From Shimia sp. R9_2 (GTDB lineage: Bacteria; Pseudomonadota; Alphaproteobacteria; Rhodobacterales; Rhodobacteraceae): a stretch of 64,000 nt of DNA. A program made the position numbers and the translations under genes. The notes below the pieces were generated by a model that worked only from the letters and a program-made list of their open reading frames with translations, did not search any database and was not told the DNA's origin. The stretch is from contig NZ_JAGHRO010000010.1 in NCBI RefSeq assembly GCF_017743735.1, positions 62,001 to 126,000 of the forward strand. The letters run 5' to 3'. Below, one piece after another: positions 35,001-42,143 of the stretch (its first letter is position 1; each line of letters begins with the position of its first letter).

Positions 35001-35698
35001 ACATTCAGGAACTCTATTTCGATGTCTTCAAAATCAGTGATCGGCGTGGTGCCAATCTTGAGAGTTTCCAGCGCAACAGGCCCATAGCCAAAGGTAAAGC
35101 GACCACGATAGTAGATGTCTTCTGGGCCACCCTCTGTGTAGCCGCGCGCGGTTTTCGGCGGATACATCAGGTGGCGGCCTAAAACCGTTGGATAGATGCC
35201 ATAGCGGCTCTCTGCGTTTGACTGGCCAGTGATGGTGAAGTTGGGGTTGTCGTTGGTCTGCCCGGGCAGCGATGGCGGCGGGATCAGTGCGTTGATCAAT
35301 AGCGACCCGACAATCGTCACACCTGCATAAGCCACAGCATAGGTCAAAGTGCCAGCCGTTAGACCCAATGCGGTTCCAGCAACAAAGCTTGCCGCACTTG
35401 GTAGCAGCGCCGCCAAGGCCGCCCCCGCCAGCGCACCGACCTGAGGCCCGATTTCAATGAATGCGCCTGCTTTCGGGCGCACCTTCGACCACTGATCCAT
35501 CGGCACAATTGAGCGGTTCTTGCCCCTACTCAAAACCACCTGAACATCTGCCAAAAAGCGTTTTTCGATTCCGCAATCTCGCACAATCTCAGCGATGGTC
35601 ACGCCTTCATGCATGGAGATCGGTCGGCGAAATTCCTTATCCGTGCGCAGTGGGTGCGTGTGCGCAAATCCCTCAACACGCCCGACGCTATCCAACAT
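32033..35698 (-). CDS. Host specificity / tail tip protein J (central tail fibre)
   Basis: A 1,221-aa protein, similar in size to lambda J. The hydrophobic segment near residues 90-165 (ALAGAALAALLPSAASFVAGTALGLTAGTL region) is typical of J-like tip proteins. It is followed by the Phage-tail_3/TipJ region (YGIYPTVLGRHLMYPPKTARGY). Fibronectin type III-like units occupy the C-terminal half (VEDVSDFRSNISGDQMQLKWPSGE area). It closes the tail tube and guides DNA into the host. ATG at 35698 lies inside the end of the NlpC/P60 gene, so an in-frame start further upstream at 35758 is rejected. Confidence 0.88.
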   Translation of the reverse strand: MLDSVGRVEGFAHTHPLRTDKEFRRPISMHEGVTIAEIVRDCGIEKRFLADVQVVLSRGKNRSIVPMDQWSKVRPKAGAFIEIGPQVGALAGAALAALLPSAASFVAGTALGLTAGTLTYAVAYAGVTIVGSLLINALIPPPSLPGQTNDNPNFTITGQSNAESRYGIYPTVLGRHLMYPPKTARGYTEGGPEDIYYRGRFTFGYGPVALETLKIGTTPITDFEDIEIEFLNVDQAETLKHMPDLAPMVKAWRTGTQHMSLYPDDIAEDGYSVRLLQNTPVVRRTRDRAISATVDITYQGLTTIGKKGGRHNRTVEVAFAYRLVGATAWIDAGTEKHTGRSTSNLRFSKTFDFGSEGEYEIQITRITWDSDETTVRDDAFLTAIRSVQTGELPSHEHISEIALRIKASDQLNGQIDTLNGVVLQMAPVWDGSSWSALQPVRHPAWIFARTLMGPMLSRPQNAAKLQLQDLRDWYLEEPHWTCDMVIDQPTQVGEILSLICGAGRARRTLRDLKFSIIRDGADGPVVQQFSPRNSYGFQGLITFPKEIHGFRVRCISERLGWQQDEIVVYADGYDATNATEFETLDLQGVVLAESDADGGNAWRLGRYHLAQAILRPETFEWNSDLDHLRVNMGDKVRLVHDVPLIGVGAGRIASVNTHSNGDIASFVLDEFMSPTGSSFRARIRTALGNEVVVTAAPPSSFGGVWTVQDFVSGDAVAPGDHVVIEEVGQESMEVLVQSIQHQPNGQARLVGVPAAPAVLQADQGTIPTYTPTITKVVPNSNLKPLAPRIIEAYAENEIRANEAGDRSVQVFGKVKWIPGEAFSADDFLVYVTEPDGNRSKIATTAEQGIRFELPELGRYSIEIIARNRAGISSAGFAQIERKASGETPEDVSDFRSNISGDQMQLKWPSGEALVSHYHLRRLPLDADGGWGQSALVDDQIIANQFSMPARDGRYLIKAVSLFGRESRTATELRVESAGLAAHNVVLDVSEHPSYAGTLSPSLIRDDGQLLLNATGDGVGDALEGVYEFADVVDLSEVYSSRVTADVRGFGFLVDNVMSSWTSLAELDNLTGTGNDTWSIEVELSITRDDPNSGSAVWSDWQPLQVGDYIARGYRFRANLKSFSSGVAVRINQLSVMIDMPDRVLGADDVICPQAGVQVDFDLPFKAKPAITVDGQGLPTGAVSIRTNVTRSGFHQRYEDQQGNPINCTFDWVAKGFGRTIV

Positions 35699-36068
35699 AT
35701 CGATAGATCCCCTCAAGGTTCGCGCCCCATTTGGAAGTGGTGAAGTCCTCAAGCACACTGCCGCCGCTTTGCGCGCTGGTGTGCAGCATCAGCCGGGCGC
35801 TGACCGCGTAGCCGATGTGTAGTGGCCGACCGCGCACCCGAAACAACAAAGCGTCTCCGGCCTGCGCCTCAGAAACCTCGCGCCACAGCGGCTTGGATTG
35901 CTCAGCGATCTCATACCGCGCTGCCTCACCCACACTGCACAACGGGTCATAAATTTCTCGATCGTGCTGCACTCGTTGCAACTCTACGAATAGCCCCAAG
36001 CAGTCATAGCTATCAGGCCCCCTGCCAAGATCTTGGTAGGGGATGCCGATCCAATCATCTGTCCACAT
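35688..36068 (-). CDS. NlpC/P60 family tail-tip peptidase
   Basis: A 126-aa cysteine peptidase domain. The catalytic Cys is C23 in GPDSYDCLGLFVEL and the His is H84 in RGRPLHIGYAVS. In phage tails such proteins help open the peptidoglycan at infection (lambda K C-terminal domain; GTA gp14-like). It sits between the DUF1833-like protein and protein J, the standard place. ATG at 36068 overlaps the previous stop by one base. Confidence 0.9.
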   Translation of the reverse strand: MWTDDWIGIPYQDLGRGPDSYDCLGLFVELQRVQHDREIYDPLCSVGEAARYEIAEQSKPLWREVSEAQAGDALLFRVRGRPLHIGYAVSARLMLHTSAQSGGSVLEDFTTSKWGANLEGIYRYVG

Positions 36069-36541
36069 CAGAATAGCGCCGGTGCGTTTGCGGGGTTCAT
36101 GACCATATGGCCAAATTGAAGCTCCATGACCGGCTCGACACTCATTGTGCCTGTCACCCTTTGCGCATCGTATTGAGCGGCGCGCATCTCCACCTCAATC
36201 GGGCCGATCTCGATATGGTCAGGGTTGCTCGCCAAGATCCAAACAATGCGCGCCTGCACTGCCCCGCGTACAAGGCGTAGCGCCTCTACCAGTCGGCGAT
36301 CCGTGTTATCCGCAACCCAATTTAGAACCGGAATGCCCTCGGCCTCTTCATCTGGCAGGCCGATATCAAATGCGAGCGGGTCATAGCTCTCACCCATGTG
36401 GGTGATCTTCTCTGTGTTTGGCACAAGCCGGATGGCATCATCCCACCCGTCTTGTGTCAGCTTGACCAGTGGAAGAAACACCTCGCCGGTGGATTCCGAA
36501 TGCATGGCATCGAGCATCTGAGGGCTGAGTGTTGACCTCAT
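36068..36541 (-). CDS. DUF1833-like phage minor tail protein
   Basis: A 157-aa protein, predicted beta-rich. Segments FLPLVKLTQDGWDDAIRLVPNTEKIT and YDPLAFDIGLPDEEAEGIPVLNWVADN, plus IEIGPIEVEMRAAQYDAQRVTGTMSVEPV, match the DUF1833 pattern seen just before NlpC/P60 genes in phages. It likely forms part of the distal tail hub. ATG at 36541 overlaps the preceding gene's stop by four bases. Confidence 0.78.
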   Translation of the reverse strand: MRSTLSPQMLDAMHSESTGEVFLPLVKLTQDGWDDAIRLVPNTEKITHMGESYDPLAFDIGLPDEEAEGIPVLNWVADNTDRRLVEALRLVRGAVQARIVWILASNPDHIEIGPIEVEMRAAQYDAQRVTGTMSVEPVMELQFGHMVMNPANAPALF

Positions 36542-36888
36542 GGCAAGAGCTCCAATTCAAGGCGGATCGCAACCTTGTGCCCAGAGAACCGCGCTCGAAA
36601 TGGTCGCCGAAAACGAAAATCCCCATCCACACCGGTCAGCGGGTGTTTGGCCGAAAACGCTAGAGCACCCCCGCCCAAGCTATTTCGAAACCATGCTTGG
36701 AGCTCGGCGTATTGAACATGTGAAATCGGCCGAAGATCGAAACTGATATTTGTCGGTACGGCGGTAAACCGACGCCGTGTTTTATCTGGACCGGAGTCCA
36801 TTTGCGTTCTCAACACAGAGTCCTCAATTGTCTCGTTGAAAGTGCTCAACACGGGGCAAAACGGAATTCCACTAGGCCAATCTGCCAT
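36538..36888 (-). CDS. Phage minor tail protein, unknown family
   Basis: A 116-aa protein starting MADWPSGIPFCPVLSTFNET. AELQAWFRNSLGGGALAFSAKHPLTGVDGDFRF and KVAIRLELELLP suggest a distal tail beta barrel. Two genes upstream of NlpC/P60 and directly after the tape measure is where the Dit-like or L-like protein stands. Assigned from position and shape only. Confidence 0.65.
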   Translation of the reverse strand: MADWPSGIPFCPVLSTFNETIEDSVLRTQMDSGPDKTRRRFTAVPTNISFDLRPISHVQYAELQAWFRNSLGGGALAFSAKHPLTGVDGDFRFRRPFRARFSGHKVAIRLELELLP

Positions 36889-36890
36889 AT

Positions 36891-39080
36891 TCAGCCCCCC
36901 AAACCACGAGTTCTAAGGCCATAGGTCTGCCCCATAGCACGCTGCCCCTTTGGCCCCGTAACCGCTTTGATTGCGGCATCTTCCAAGACAATATTGAGCT
37001 CCCGACCATCGGAAGATCGGCTTACCCTGTGATCACCCTCAGGAGCGTTGTGGATGTTCACAACCAAGTCGCCAGAAGCCGAAGGCTGCATGACCGGCAT
37101 GCTGCCGCCTTCAGGCACCACCAGCTCACCCTTCTTCAGGATCGCGGGAACCTCCCCAGGCTTCAGTCCAGCGATCCCTCCTTCATGGTAGCGAGGAGCG
37201 CCCGACCAAGTGGAAGGCGAAAACGCTCGCCCATGACCATAACCATCACGACCGGCAACCCCACCACTGTGCAGAATGCCAGGGATAATTGCACCGCCCA
37301 ACAAACCGCCCGATGCACTTCCCCCAGTTCCACCACCGGCCAACCCTGTGATCAGCCCGGAGATATCAAAATTAGCTGCGGCCCCGCGCACTGCCATTCT
37401 TGTGAGGTCCGCGACAAAAGCCCGTAGAGCATCGCTGCCCTTGCCTGTGCTGGTGACAAGGCTGGTGAATGCGTCCTCAAAGCTACGCCCCATCATCTGT
37501 GCAATCTTACCGACTTCTGTGGCACTCTCCTTCAGAGCGCCAATCGCCCGATCCCGCACGTCGCTGGTGATGATCTCTGGAAACCTGCGGTGCAGATCGT
37601 TGATACGCTCAAGTTCAGTCGCATACCGCTCCGCCTCTGTGCGCGTGCTTTCATAAAGCCTTTCTGCCTCACGCAGACCGCTGGTATCCCTGCTGGATCG
37701 CGGAGATTTAGTGCGGGTCTTCTTCTGGGGTTTTTCAGGATCAGGAAAGTACCGCTCTTTCCAGTAGGGATCATTTTCAAACGACCTTGGGTCTCCTCCA
37801 CGACCGCCTGAAACTGAATTCCCTGAGAGCTTACTCGCAGCTGAGACCGCATCCCAAAGCTCCTGATTCAGGCTTTGAGCGGCCTGAATCGCACCGTCAA
37901 AACTAACACCGATGCCACCCGCCTCGTCCTTGATAAGCTTTACCGCCTCGCCCGCCTGATCAAATCTCGCTGCTGCCTGACGCACAACATCCTCAGCCTT
38001 GATCATCTCGTCGATGACCCCTTGATCTATATCATCCCCAATTTGCTGGAGAAGCATACGCACCGTATTCAGCCCATCAGCCACGCCAGAGAAATCAGCC
38101 TCATCAACAGCGCCCTTAAGCCGCTTACGAGCTGCATCAATGTCAACCAATAGCGAAGGATCTATTTCGATCTCAGATGCTAGGTCTCCCGCCGCTGAGA
38201 GGTCGCCATTCAAAAGCGCGAGCTCTTCCCGCATCTCTTTGAGCAGTCGATGCTCTGACGGATCAACGATGAGGCCAACACCTTCACGCTGCTCAATACT
38301 CGACTGCACTGCCAATATCTCATTTTCGAGCGCGGCAAACTCTTTGCGGGTGCTTTCGGCAACAGCGCCGCCAACACCCCCAAAGATCTTCTCTAATGAT
38401 GCCTTGAAGTCATCCCCAAGCGCGTCATCAATGACCTCTCCCACCTCTATTTTTGCGGCTCTTACTTCAAGCTCGAGCAGGTCAGATTGCAGGTCACGGA
38501 CTGCCTTTGACGCATCAGAGTATTTTTCGATCAGGTGCTCCAGGCCGCCCTCTGCGAGGTTGGACAGCGCTTTTTCGACGTCAGACAGAGCAGAAATTGC
38601 GGACCTGACTTTGTCGCCAAACTTCTCCGTCTCCTCCCCCGCCTCTTCGGCATTCTCACCAATGTTTAGAAACATGGCCGCTGCGGGGGCACCGATGGCA
38701 ATCAAGGCGCTGATTACAGGCGCGACAGCACCTATGGTGCCCCCCAAAACCGCAAAGCCCGCGATGGTCTGCGGCAACTGTTGCCCAGCAATCCGCATCG
38801 CATCAGTGCCCATCTCCCACTGGACAGCCATATCGCTGATCTGATTGGTTGTGTTTTGTATCACAAACCTTTGCTGCTTGGAGACCGCTGTCAGTCGCTG
38901 CAAGCCAGTCGCCGCGCGGTTTGAATTCGCTGCAATCTGATTGCCCGCCTTGTTCCAAGCAGCCTCAGAGCCCCGCGCCGAATTGACCGCCGCCTTGCGC
39001 CCCTGCTCCATCTGCCGCTCAAACTTGCGCAGCGAAGCTTCCATGCGAACAACAAGAGCGTCTTCAACGGAACGGGTCAT
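36891..39080 (-). CDS. Tail tape measure protein
   Basis: A 729-aa protein that sets tail length and is ejected with the DNA. The N-terminal coiled coil (LRKFERQMEQGRKAAVNSAR) is followed by the hydrophobic stretch FAVLGGTIGAVAPVISALIAIGAPAAAMFL near 110-140. Long coiled coils then run to about residue 560. The Gly-rich C-terminal part (ISGLITGLAGGGTGGSASGGLLGG and GRDGYGHGRAFSP) is common to lambda-like tape measures. Its length predicts a moderate tail of roughly 100 nm if the usual 1.5 Angstrom per residue holds. ATG at 39078-39080. Confidence 0.9.
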   Translation of the reverse strand: MTRSVEDALVVRMEASLRKFERQMEQGRKAAVNSARGSEAAWNKAGNQIAANSNRAATGLQRLTAVSKQQRFVIQNTTNQISDMAVQWEMGTDAMRIAGQQLPQTIAGFAVLGGTIGAVAPVISALIAIGAPAAAMFLNIGENAEEAGEETEKFGDKVRSAISALSDVEKALSNLAEGGLEHLIEKYSDASKAVRDLQSDLLELEVRAAKIEVGEVIDDALGDDFKASLEKIFGGVGGAVAESTRKEFAALENEILAVQSSIEQREGVGLIVDPSEHRLLKEMREELALLNGDLSAAGDLASEIEIDPSLLVDIDAARKRLKGAVDEADFSGVADGLNTVRMLLQQIGDDIDQGVIDEMIKAEDVVRQAAARFDQAGEAVKLIKDEAGGIGVSFDGAIQAAQSLNQELWDAVSAASKLSGNSVSGGRGGDPRSFENDPYWKERYFPDPEKPQKKTRTKSPRSSRDTSGLREAERLYESTRTEAERYATELERINDLHRRFPEIITSDVRDRAIGALKESATEVGKIAQMMGRSFEDAFTSLVTSTGKGSDALRAFVADLTRMAVRGAAANFDISGLITGLAGGGTGGSASGGLLGGAIIPGILHSGGVAGRDGYGHGRAFSPSTWSGAPRYHEGGIAGLKPGEVPAILKKGELVVPEGGSMPVMQPSASGDLVVNIHNAPEGDHRVSRSSDGRELNIVLEDAAIKAVTGPKGQRAMGQTYGLRTRGLGG

Positions 39081-39085
39081 GCGGT

Positions 39086-39613
39086 TTACTTCTCTGGCTC
39101 ATAGCGACGGAGAATGTCTTCAAATTCCTCCTCGCTCATGTGTGGGATTTTCTCTTCGCTGCCTGCGTTGAAGCCGCGGATCATATTCACGAAGTCTGCA
39201 TACTCCATCGCCCGTAGATCGAGCGGGGACATGTTGAACACCTGACAAATCTGACTGACTTCAGAGAACACCATCGGGCCTTGCGGCTCGGTATCTTCGT
39301 CGCTTTCAGTAGGCTCAATCCCTGCCATCAAGGCGGTCAGGATTTCACCAGCTAGGGCCGCATTCTCCATGTAAGGCCGCAGGTCAAAATGGCCTTTGAT
39401 CAGCATGTCAGCATCGACAATCCGCTCACCGCCGCCGATCAGCGCAAGGCGAATTGTGTGATACACGTAGGCCGCCTTGAACTGCCCACCGATCACCGCC
39501 AGGAAAATCGCGCCGATGCCCTCGCCAGCGGCCTGTTCGAGATCCATGACCTTCCCGAAGTCGAGCCGGAAGCACCGAGGCTTTCCGGCCCATTCACGAA
39601 CAACTTCCGCCAT
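39086..39613 (-). CDS. Tail assembly chaperone, GTA-type (TAC), single frame
   Basis: A 175-aa protein. The N-terminal half (CFRLDFGKVMDLEQAAGEGIGAIF through YHTIRLALIGGG) matches the gene-transfer-agent family tail chaperone. The C-terminal part (FSEVSQICQVFNMSPLDLRAMEYADFVNMIRGFN) looks like the second chaperone domain made in many phages only after a ribosomal frameshift. Here both parts are in one frame. It sits between tail tube and tape measure, the standard place. ATG at 39611-39613 overlaps the tail tube stop by one base. Confidence 0.8.
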   Translation of the reverse strand: MAEVVREWAGKPRCFRLDFGKVMDLEQAAGEGIGAIFLAVIGGQFKAAYVYHTIRLALIGGGERIVDADMLIKGHFDLRPYMENAALAGEILTALMAGIEPTESDEDTEPQGPMVFSEVSQICQVFNMSPLDLRAMEYADFVNMIRGFNAGSEEKIPHMSEEEFEDILRRYEPEK

Positions 39614-40056
39614 CAGGTTGCGTCAGCCCATACGCGCTGACCGGCGCCACTGATGCTGGCCGAGAACGACACCTTGCCGCTGCTCTGCTTGTTGATCTCC
39701 AATTGCTGCAAAAATGCGGGCAGCGTCCAGTGGCCGCCGTTGTTTGCGGCGCTTTCATCGATATTCAGCCGGATGTTTTTCTCAGCGCCTGTATCGGCCC
39801 ATGCGCGCCAAGTGGGCCACGACTCCATGGCAACCATGCCCGCAATCGTGACGCTGGTATCTTGGCTTTCCAGATGGCGCACAATCGCAGCTGGGACGTC
39901 CAGAGGATTGTCACAGTCCAAGACGACGTTTTCGCCGAGGTTGTTGGTGAGCGTCACGCCGAACGCGTTTGCGCCGCAGGTATGTGCAAAGACTTCTGGA
40001 TCAGCGCCGTCGCCAAGTTGAATGACCAGCCGTGTGGTCTGTTTTCCCGTTCCCAT
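39613..40056 (-). CDS. Major tail tube protein
   Basis: A 147-aa virion protein that forms the tail tube. The pattern TTRLVIQLGDGADPEVFAHTCG, then GVTLTNNLGENVVLDCDNP and GKVSFSASISGAGQRVWADAT, fits the TP901-1/GTA type major tail protein. ATG at 40054-40056 follows AAGGAGATTGAA, a strong ribosome site as expected for a highly made protein. The stop overlaps the tail chaperone ATG. Confidence 0.87.
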   Translation of the reverse strand: MGTGKQTTRLVIQLGDGADPEVFAHTCGANAFGVTLTNNLGENVVLDCDNPLDVPAAIVRHLESQDTSVTIAGMVAMESWPTWRAWADTGAEKNIRLNIDESAANNGGHWTLPAFLQQLEINKQSSGKVSFSASISGAGQRVWADAT

Positions 40057-40057
40057 T

Positions 40058-40228
40058 TCAATCTCCTTGATGCTTGGTTTCTGGGTCGAAAAGCACTGCA
40101 TCCCCACGATTGATGAGGGCCTGTGCGGTCTTCTTTGGAAGGTTCAAAGGGTCAGGTTTCGCCTTGAATGACTGCGAAACCGCTGAAGACACGCGATAGG
40201 TCGTGTCGTTCACAATAATGACTTTCAT
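40058..40228 (-). CDS. Small phage protein (56 aa), unknown
   Basis: Reads MKVIIVNDTTYRVSSAVS and ends AVLFDPETKHQGD. It lies in the gap between the tail tube gene and the HK97 gp10-like gene, same strand. The stop is one base before the tail tube ATG, whose ribosome site lies inside this gene, and the ATG at 40226-40228 follows a GGAACTCCGC leader. It fills an otherwise empty 200-bp gap exactly and has protein-like composition. Confidence 0.6.
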   Translation of the reverse strand: MKVIIVNDTTYRVSSAVSQSFKAKPDPLNLPKKTAQALINRGDAVLFDPETKHQGD

Positions 40229-40255
40229 GCGGAGTTCCCTCTTTGATGAGCGGAC

Positions 40256-40660
40256 TTAACTCTCGCGGATAGCCTTGCTGATCGCGCGAGAAATACGGGA
40301 TCTGACGTTTTTCCGGCGCACCCGCCAAACTGGGTAAAAAAACGGGTTTGCAGGCATATCCTGCGTCCCAAATTCCTGAAACCACGCATAGAATGCATCG
40401 CCCCCGCCTGCGAATATCGTGATGCGCATCGCGCCGTACTCGCGGCCGCCAACGGTTCCGATGGTTAAAGATCCAGCCGGTGCTTCCCCCCAGGTCCATC
40501 CGATGGAAGCCGCGAGAACACCATCATCATATGGCGCGCGCAACCACATCTCTTCCACGATGTCCGTGGCGGCATCTTCCATCGCGGCGCGCACATTGAT
40601 ACGCGCGTTTTTCGGGATCGACTTCCAGCGGCGATTGAACCGGTCAAGACCTTCGACCAT
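40256..40660 (-). CDS. HK97 gp10-like head-tail joining / tail completion protein
   Basis: A 134-aa protein with a basic N-terminal helix pair (LDRFNRRWKSIPKNARINVRAAMEDAATDIVEEMWLRAP, in two pieces around residue 20). The motif FYAWFQEFGTQDMPANPFFYPVWRVRRKNVRSR near the end is diagnostic for the HK97 gp10 family, in particular the EFGT-PANPFF segment. It is adjacent to the DUF3168 protein, the standard pair. The stop is at 40256 and the start overlaps the preceding stop by one base. Confidence 0.88.
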   Translation of the reverse strand: MVEGLDRFNRRWKSIPKNARINVRAAMEDAATDIVEEMWLRAPYDDGVLAASIGWTWGEAPAGSLTIGTVGGREYGAMRITIFAGGGDAFYAWFQEFGTQDMPANPFFYPVWRVRRKNVRSRISRAISKAIRES

Positions 40661-41064
40661 CAGGCTTCTTCGATATCGGCCATCACGCTGACGACGCCGT
40701 GAGCAGTGAGGCCGTCGCGATCCAGAAACACGCGCATGCTTTCGACCTCAACCTTCACAAGACAATTCGTCGCGAGAGACAGATCCGCCAGGTGAAGCGC
40801 CGACTTGACAGCATCTGCGATCTCTTTGCACGGGCGAAGCCGCCCCCCGTCGCGGGACCAAATATCGATCTGTATCGTCTCTTCTCGGCCCGAGATGCCC
40901 TCCATATCATCGGGGCTCATATCCATCGGACCAAAAGTGATGCACGGATACTGAGTTTCGTCGGGACGGCCGTCGAATACCTTGTCACCCACCAGCGCAG
41001 AAACGCCTGCGTCCGCGATAAGGGTGCTGTAGACCAGAGATTGCAATTCTACGGAAGCACTCAT
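40660..41064 (-). CDS. DUF3168 family tail completion protein
   Basis: A 134-aa protein. SVELQSLVYSTLIADAGVSALVGDKVFDGRPDETQYPCITFGP at the N-terminus and ETIQIDIWSRDGG, followed by KEIADAVKSALH, are the DUF3168 signature. It caps the tail tube at the head side. ATG at 41062-41064 overlaps the stop of the head-tail adaptor by four bases. Confidence 0.88.
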   Translation of the reverse strand: MSASVELQSLVYSTLIADAGVSALVGDKVFDGRPDETQYPCITFGPMDMSPDDMEGISGREETIQIDIWSRDGGRLRPCKEIADAVKSALHLADLSLATNCLVKVEVESMRVFLDRDGLTAHGVVSVMADIEEA

Positions 41065-41384
41065 TGCGCCACCCCACTTTCCACGGTCAAATAGACCCAC
41101 TTCGGGTCAGTGATCGCGTCAACTTCACGGATGTTGTAGGTCTCGCTTCGACGTGTGTCGCGCATGCGCCAATCCGTCTTAATGACCCTTGATGCATCAC
41201 ACTGACGGATTTTGATTTTATAGATTGCGCGACCTTCCAAGCGTGCGGCCGAAACAGCTTCAGATCCCCGCGAGTAGATGAATTTGGCGCGACAGGAATA
41301 GCGCTTCACCCATTCGCGTTCATGACCGCCAGAGCCATCCGGAGAAAGCACCGGAGCATCGAAAGCTACGTTCTCGCGCATCAT
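41061..41384 (-). CDS. Phage head-tail adaptor (head closure) protein
   Basis: A 107-aa protein of the Phage_H_T_join type: MRENVAFDAPVLSPDGSGGHEREW at the start, then CRAKFIYSRGSEAVSAARLEGRAIYKIKIR and TYNIREVDAITDPKWVYLTVESG. The start is at ATGATG 41384/41381, overlapping the preceding stop. A GTG at 41396 is possible but less likely. Confidence 0.85.
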   Translation of the reverse strand: MMRENVAFDAPVLSPDGSGGHEREWVKRYSCRAKFIYSRGSEAVSAARLEGRAIYKIKIRQCDASRVIKTDWRMRDTRRSETYNIREVDAITDPKWVYLTVESGVAQ

Positions 41385-41947
41385 ACGCGGGTCCACCGGT
41401 AGTTGCTGATGAGGCTCATGACCGATGCACTGAGATCGCCATTATCGCCTGACCGGTCCTCATAAAGACGGGTGACAATCTGATGAATTGCAACCCTGAT
41501 GGGCTGGGGTACATCACCCGCTCCGCCAAAGCCCGCAGTGAACTCAACCCTAACCGGCGCCCGGTTGCCGGACTCCAATGCCGCAAACGAAAACCCGGAC
41601 GAAATCACAACGAGCGTTCCAAGCGGCGCGGGGTAAAACTTGATACTGTCGGCTGGAATTTCCTGCTCAACGCCTTCGGCGTCATCATATTTGATCGAGA
41701 CTGCGGAAACGTCTGGGACAGGCAGTAAAAACTCCCGCTGAAAGCATGGGAAACCCTGCTGCCACGTTTGGTTGATAATGCACCGCCCCAAGACACCTCT
41801 GTATCCATCGAGCTTTGCCATAGCCGCATCAATGTAGCCAAGGATCAGCGCATCGTCTTCGTTGAAGTCAACAACGGCATGCTCCTTACAATCGTGAACG
41901 GTGATGGGGTGCTCGGATGGAGGCGTGATCAAAATGGGGCGGAACAT
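41381..41947 (-). CDS. Head-tail connector protein (gp6-like)
   Basis: A 188-aa protein that binds the portal ring. ITVHDCKEHAVVDFNEDDALILGYIDAAMAKLDGYRGVLGRCI is the helical connector core, and PVRVEFTAGFGGAGDVPQPIRVAIHQIVTRLYEDR is typical of the HK97 gp6 / GTA gp6 family. ATG at 41945-41947. It follows the small basic gene after the capsid. Confidence 0.87.
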   Translation of the reverse strand: MFRPILITPPSEHPITVHDCKEHAVVDFNEDDALILGYIDAAMAKLDGYRGVLGRCIINQTWQQGFPCFQREFLLPVPDVSAVSIKYDDAEGVEQEIPADSIKFYPAPLGTLVVISSGFSFAALESGNRAPVRVEFTAGFGGAGDVPQPIRVAIHQIVTRLYEDRSGDNGDLSASVMSLISNYRWTRV

Positions 41948-41953
41948 ATATTT

Positions 41954-42088
41954 CTAGTCCTTCGATTTTGAGGACGGCTTGCCATAGGCGGCCGGGTCTA
42001 GGCCGCGTTTCTTCGCTTCCTCGGGGGTCATTGCGCGGCGAGGTTTCGGCTGCTGAACCTGGTCTTTGTCCGTTTTTTGCGTTGCCAT
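41954..42088 (-). CDS. Small basic phage protein (44 aa), unknown
   Basis: Reads MATQKTDKDQVQQPKPRRAM, then TPEEAKKRGLDPAAYGKPSS and a Lys-rich end. The ATG at 42086-42088 is preceded by TCAGGAGACAGAAA, a strong ribosome site. It lies between capsid and connector genes, where small head-decoration or unknown proteins occur. Composition is low-complexity and probably disordered. Confidence 0.6.
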   Translation of the reverse strand: MATQKTDKDQVQQPKPRRAMTPEEAKKRGLDPAAYGKPSSKSKD

Positions 42089-42143
42089 TTTCTGTCTCCT
42101 GAAAGGGGTGAAATCCGCCCCAGGATGGGGCGGATCAATTGAT

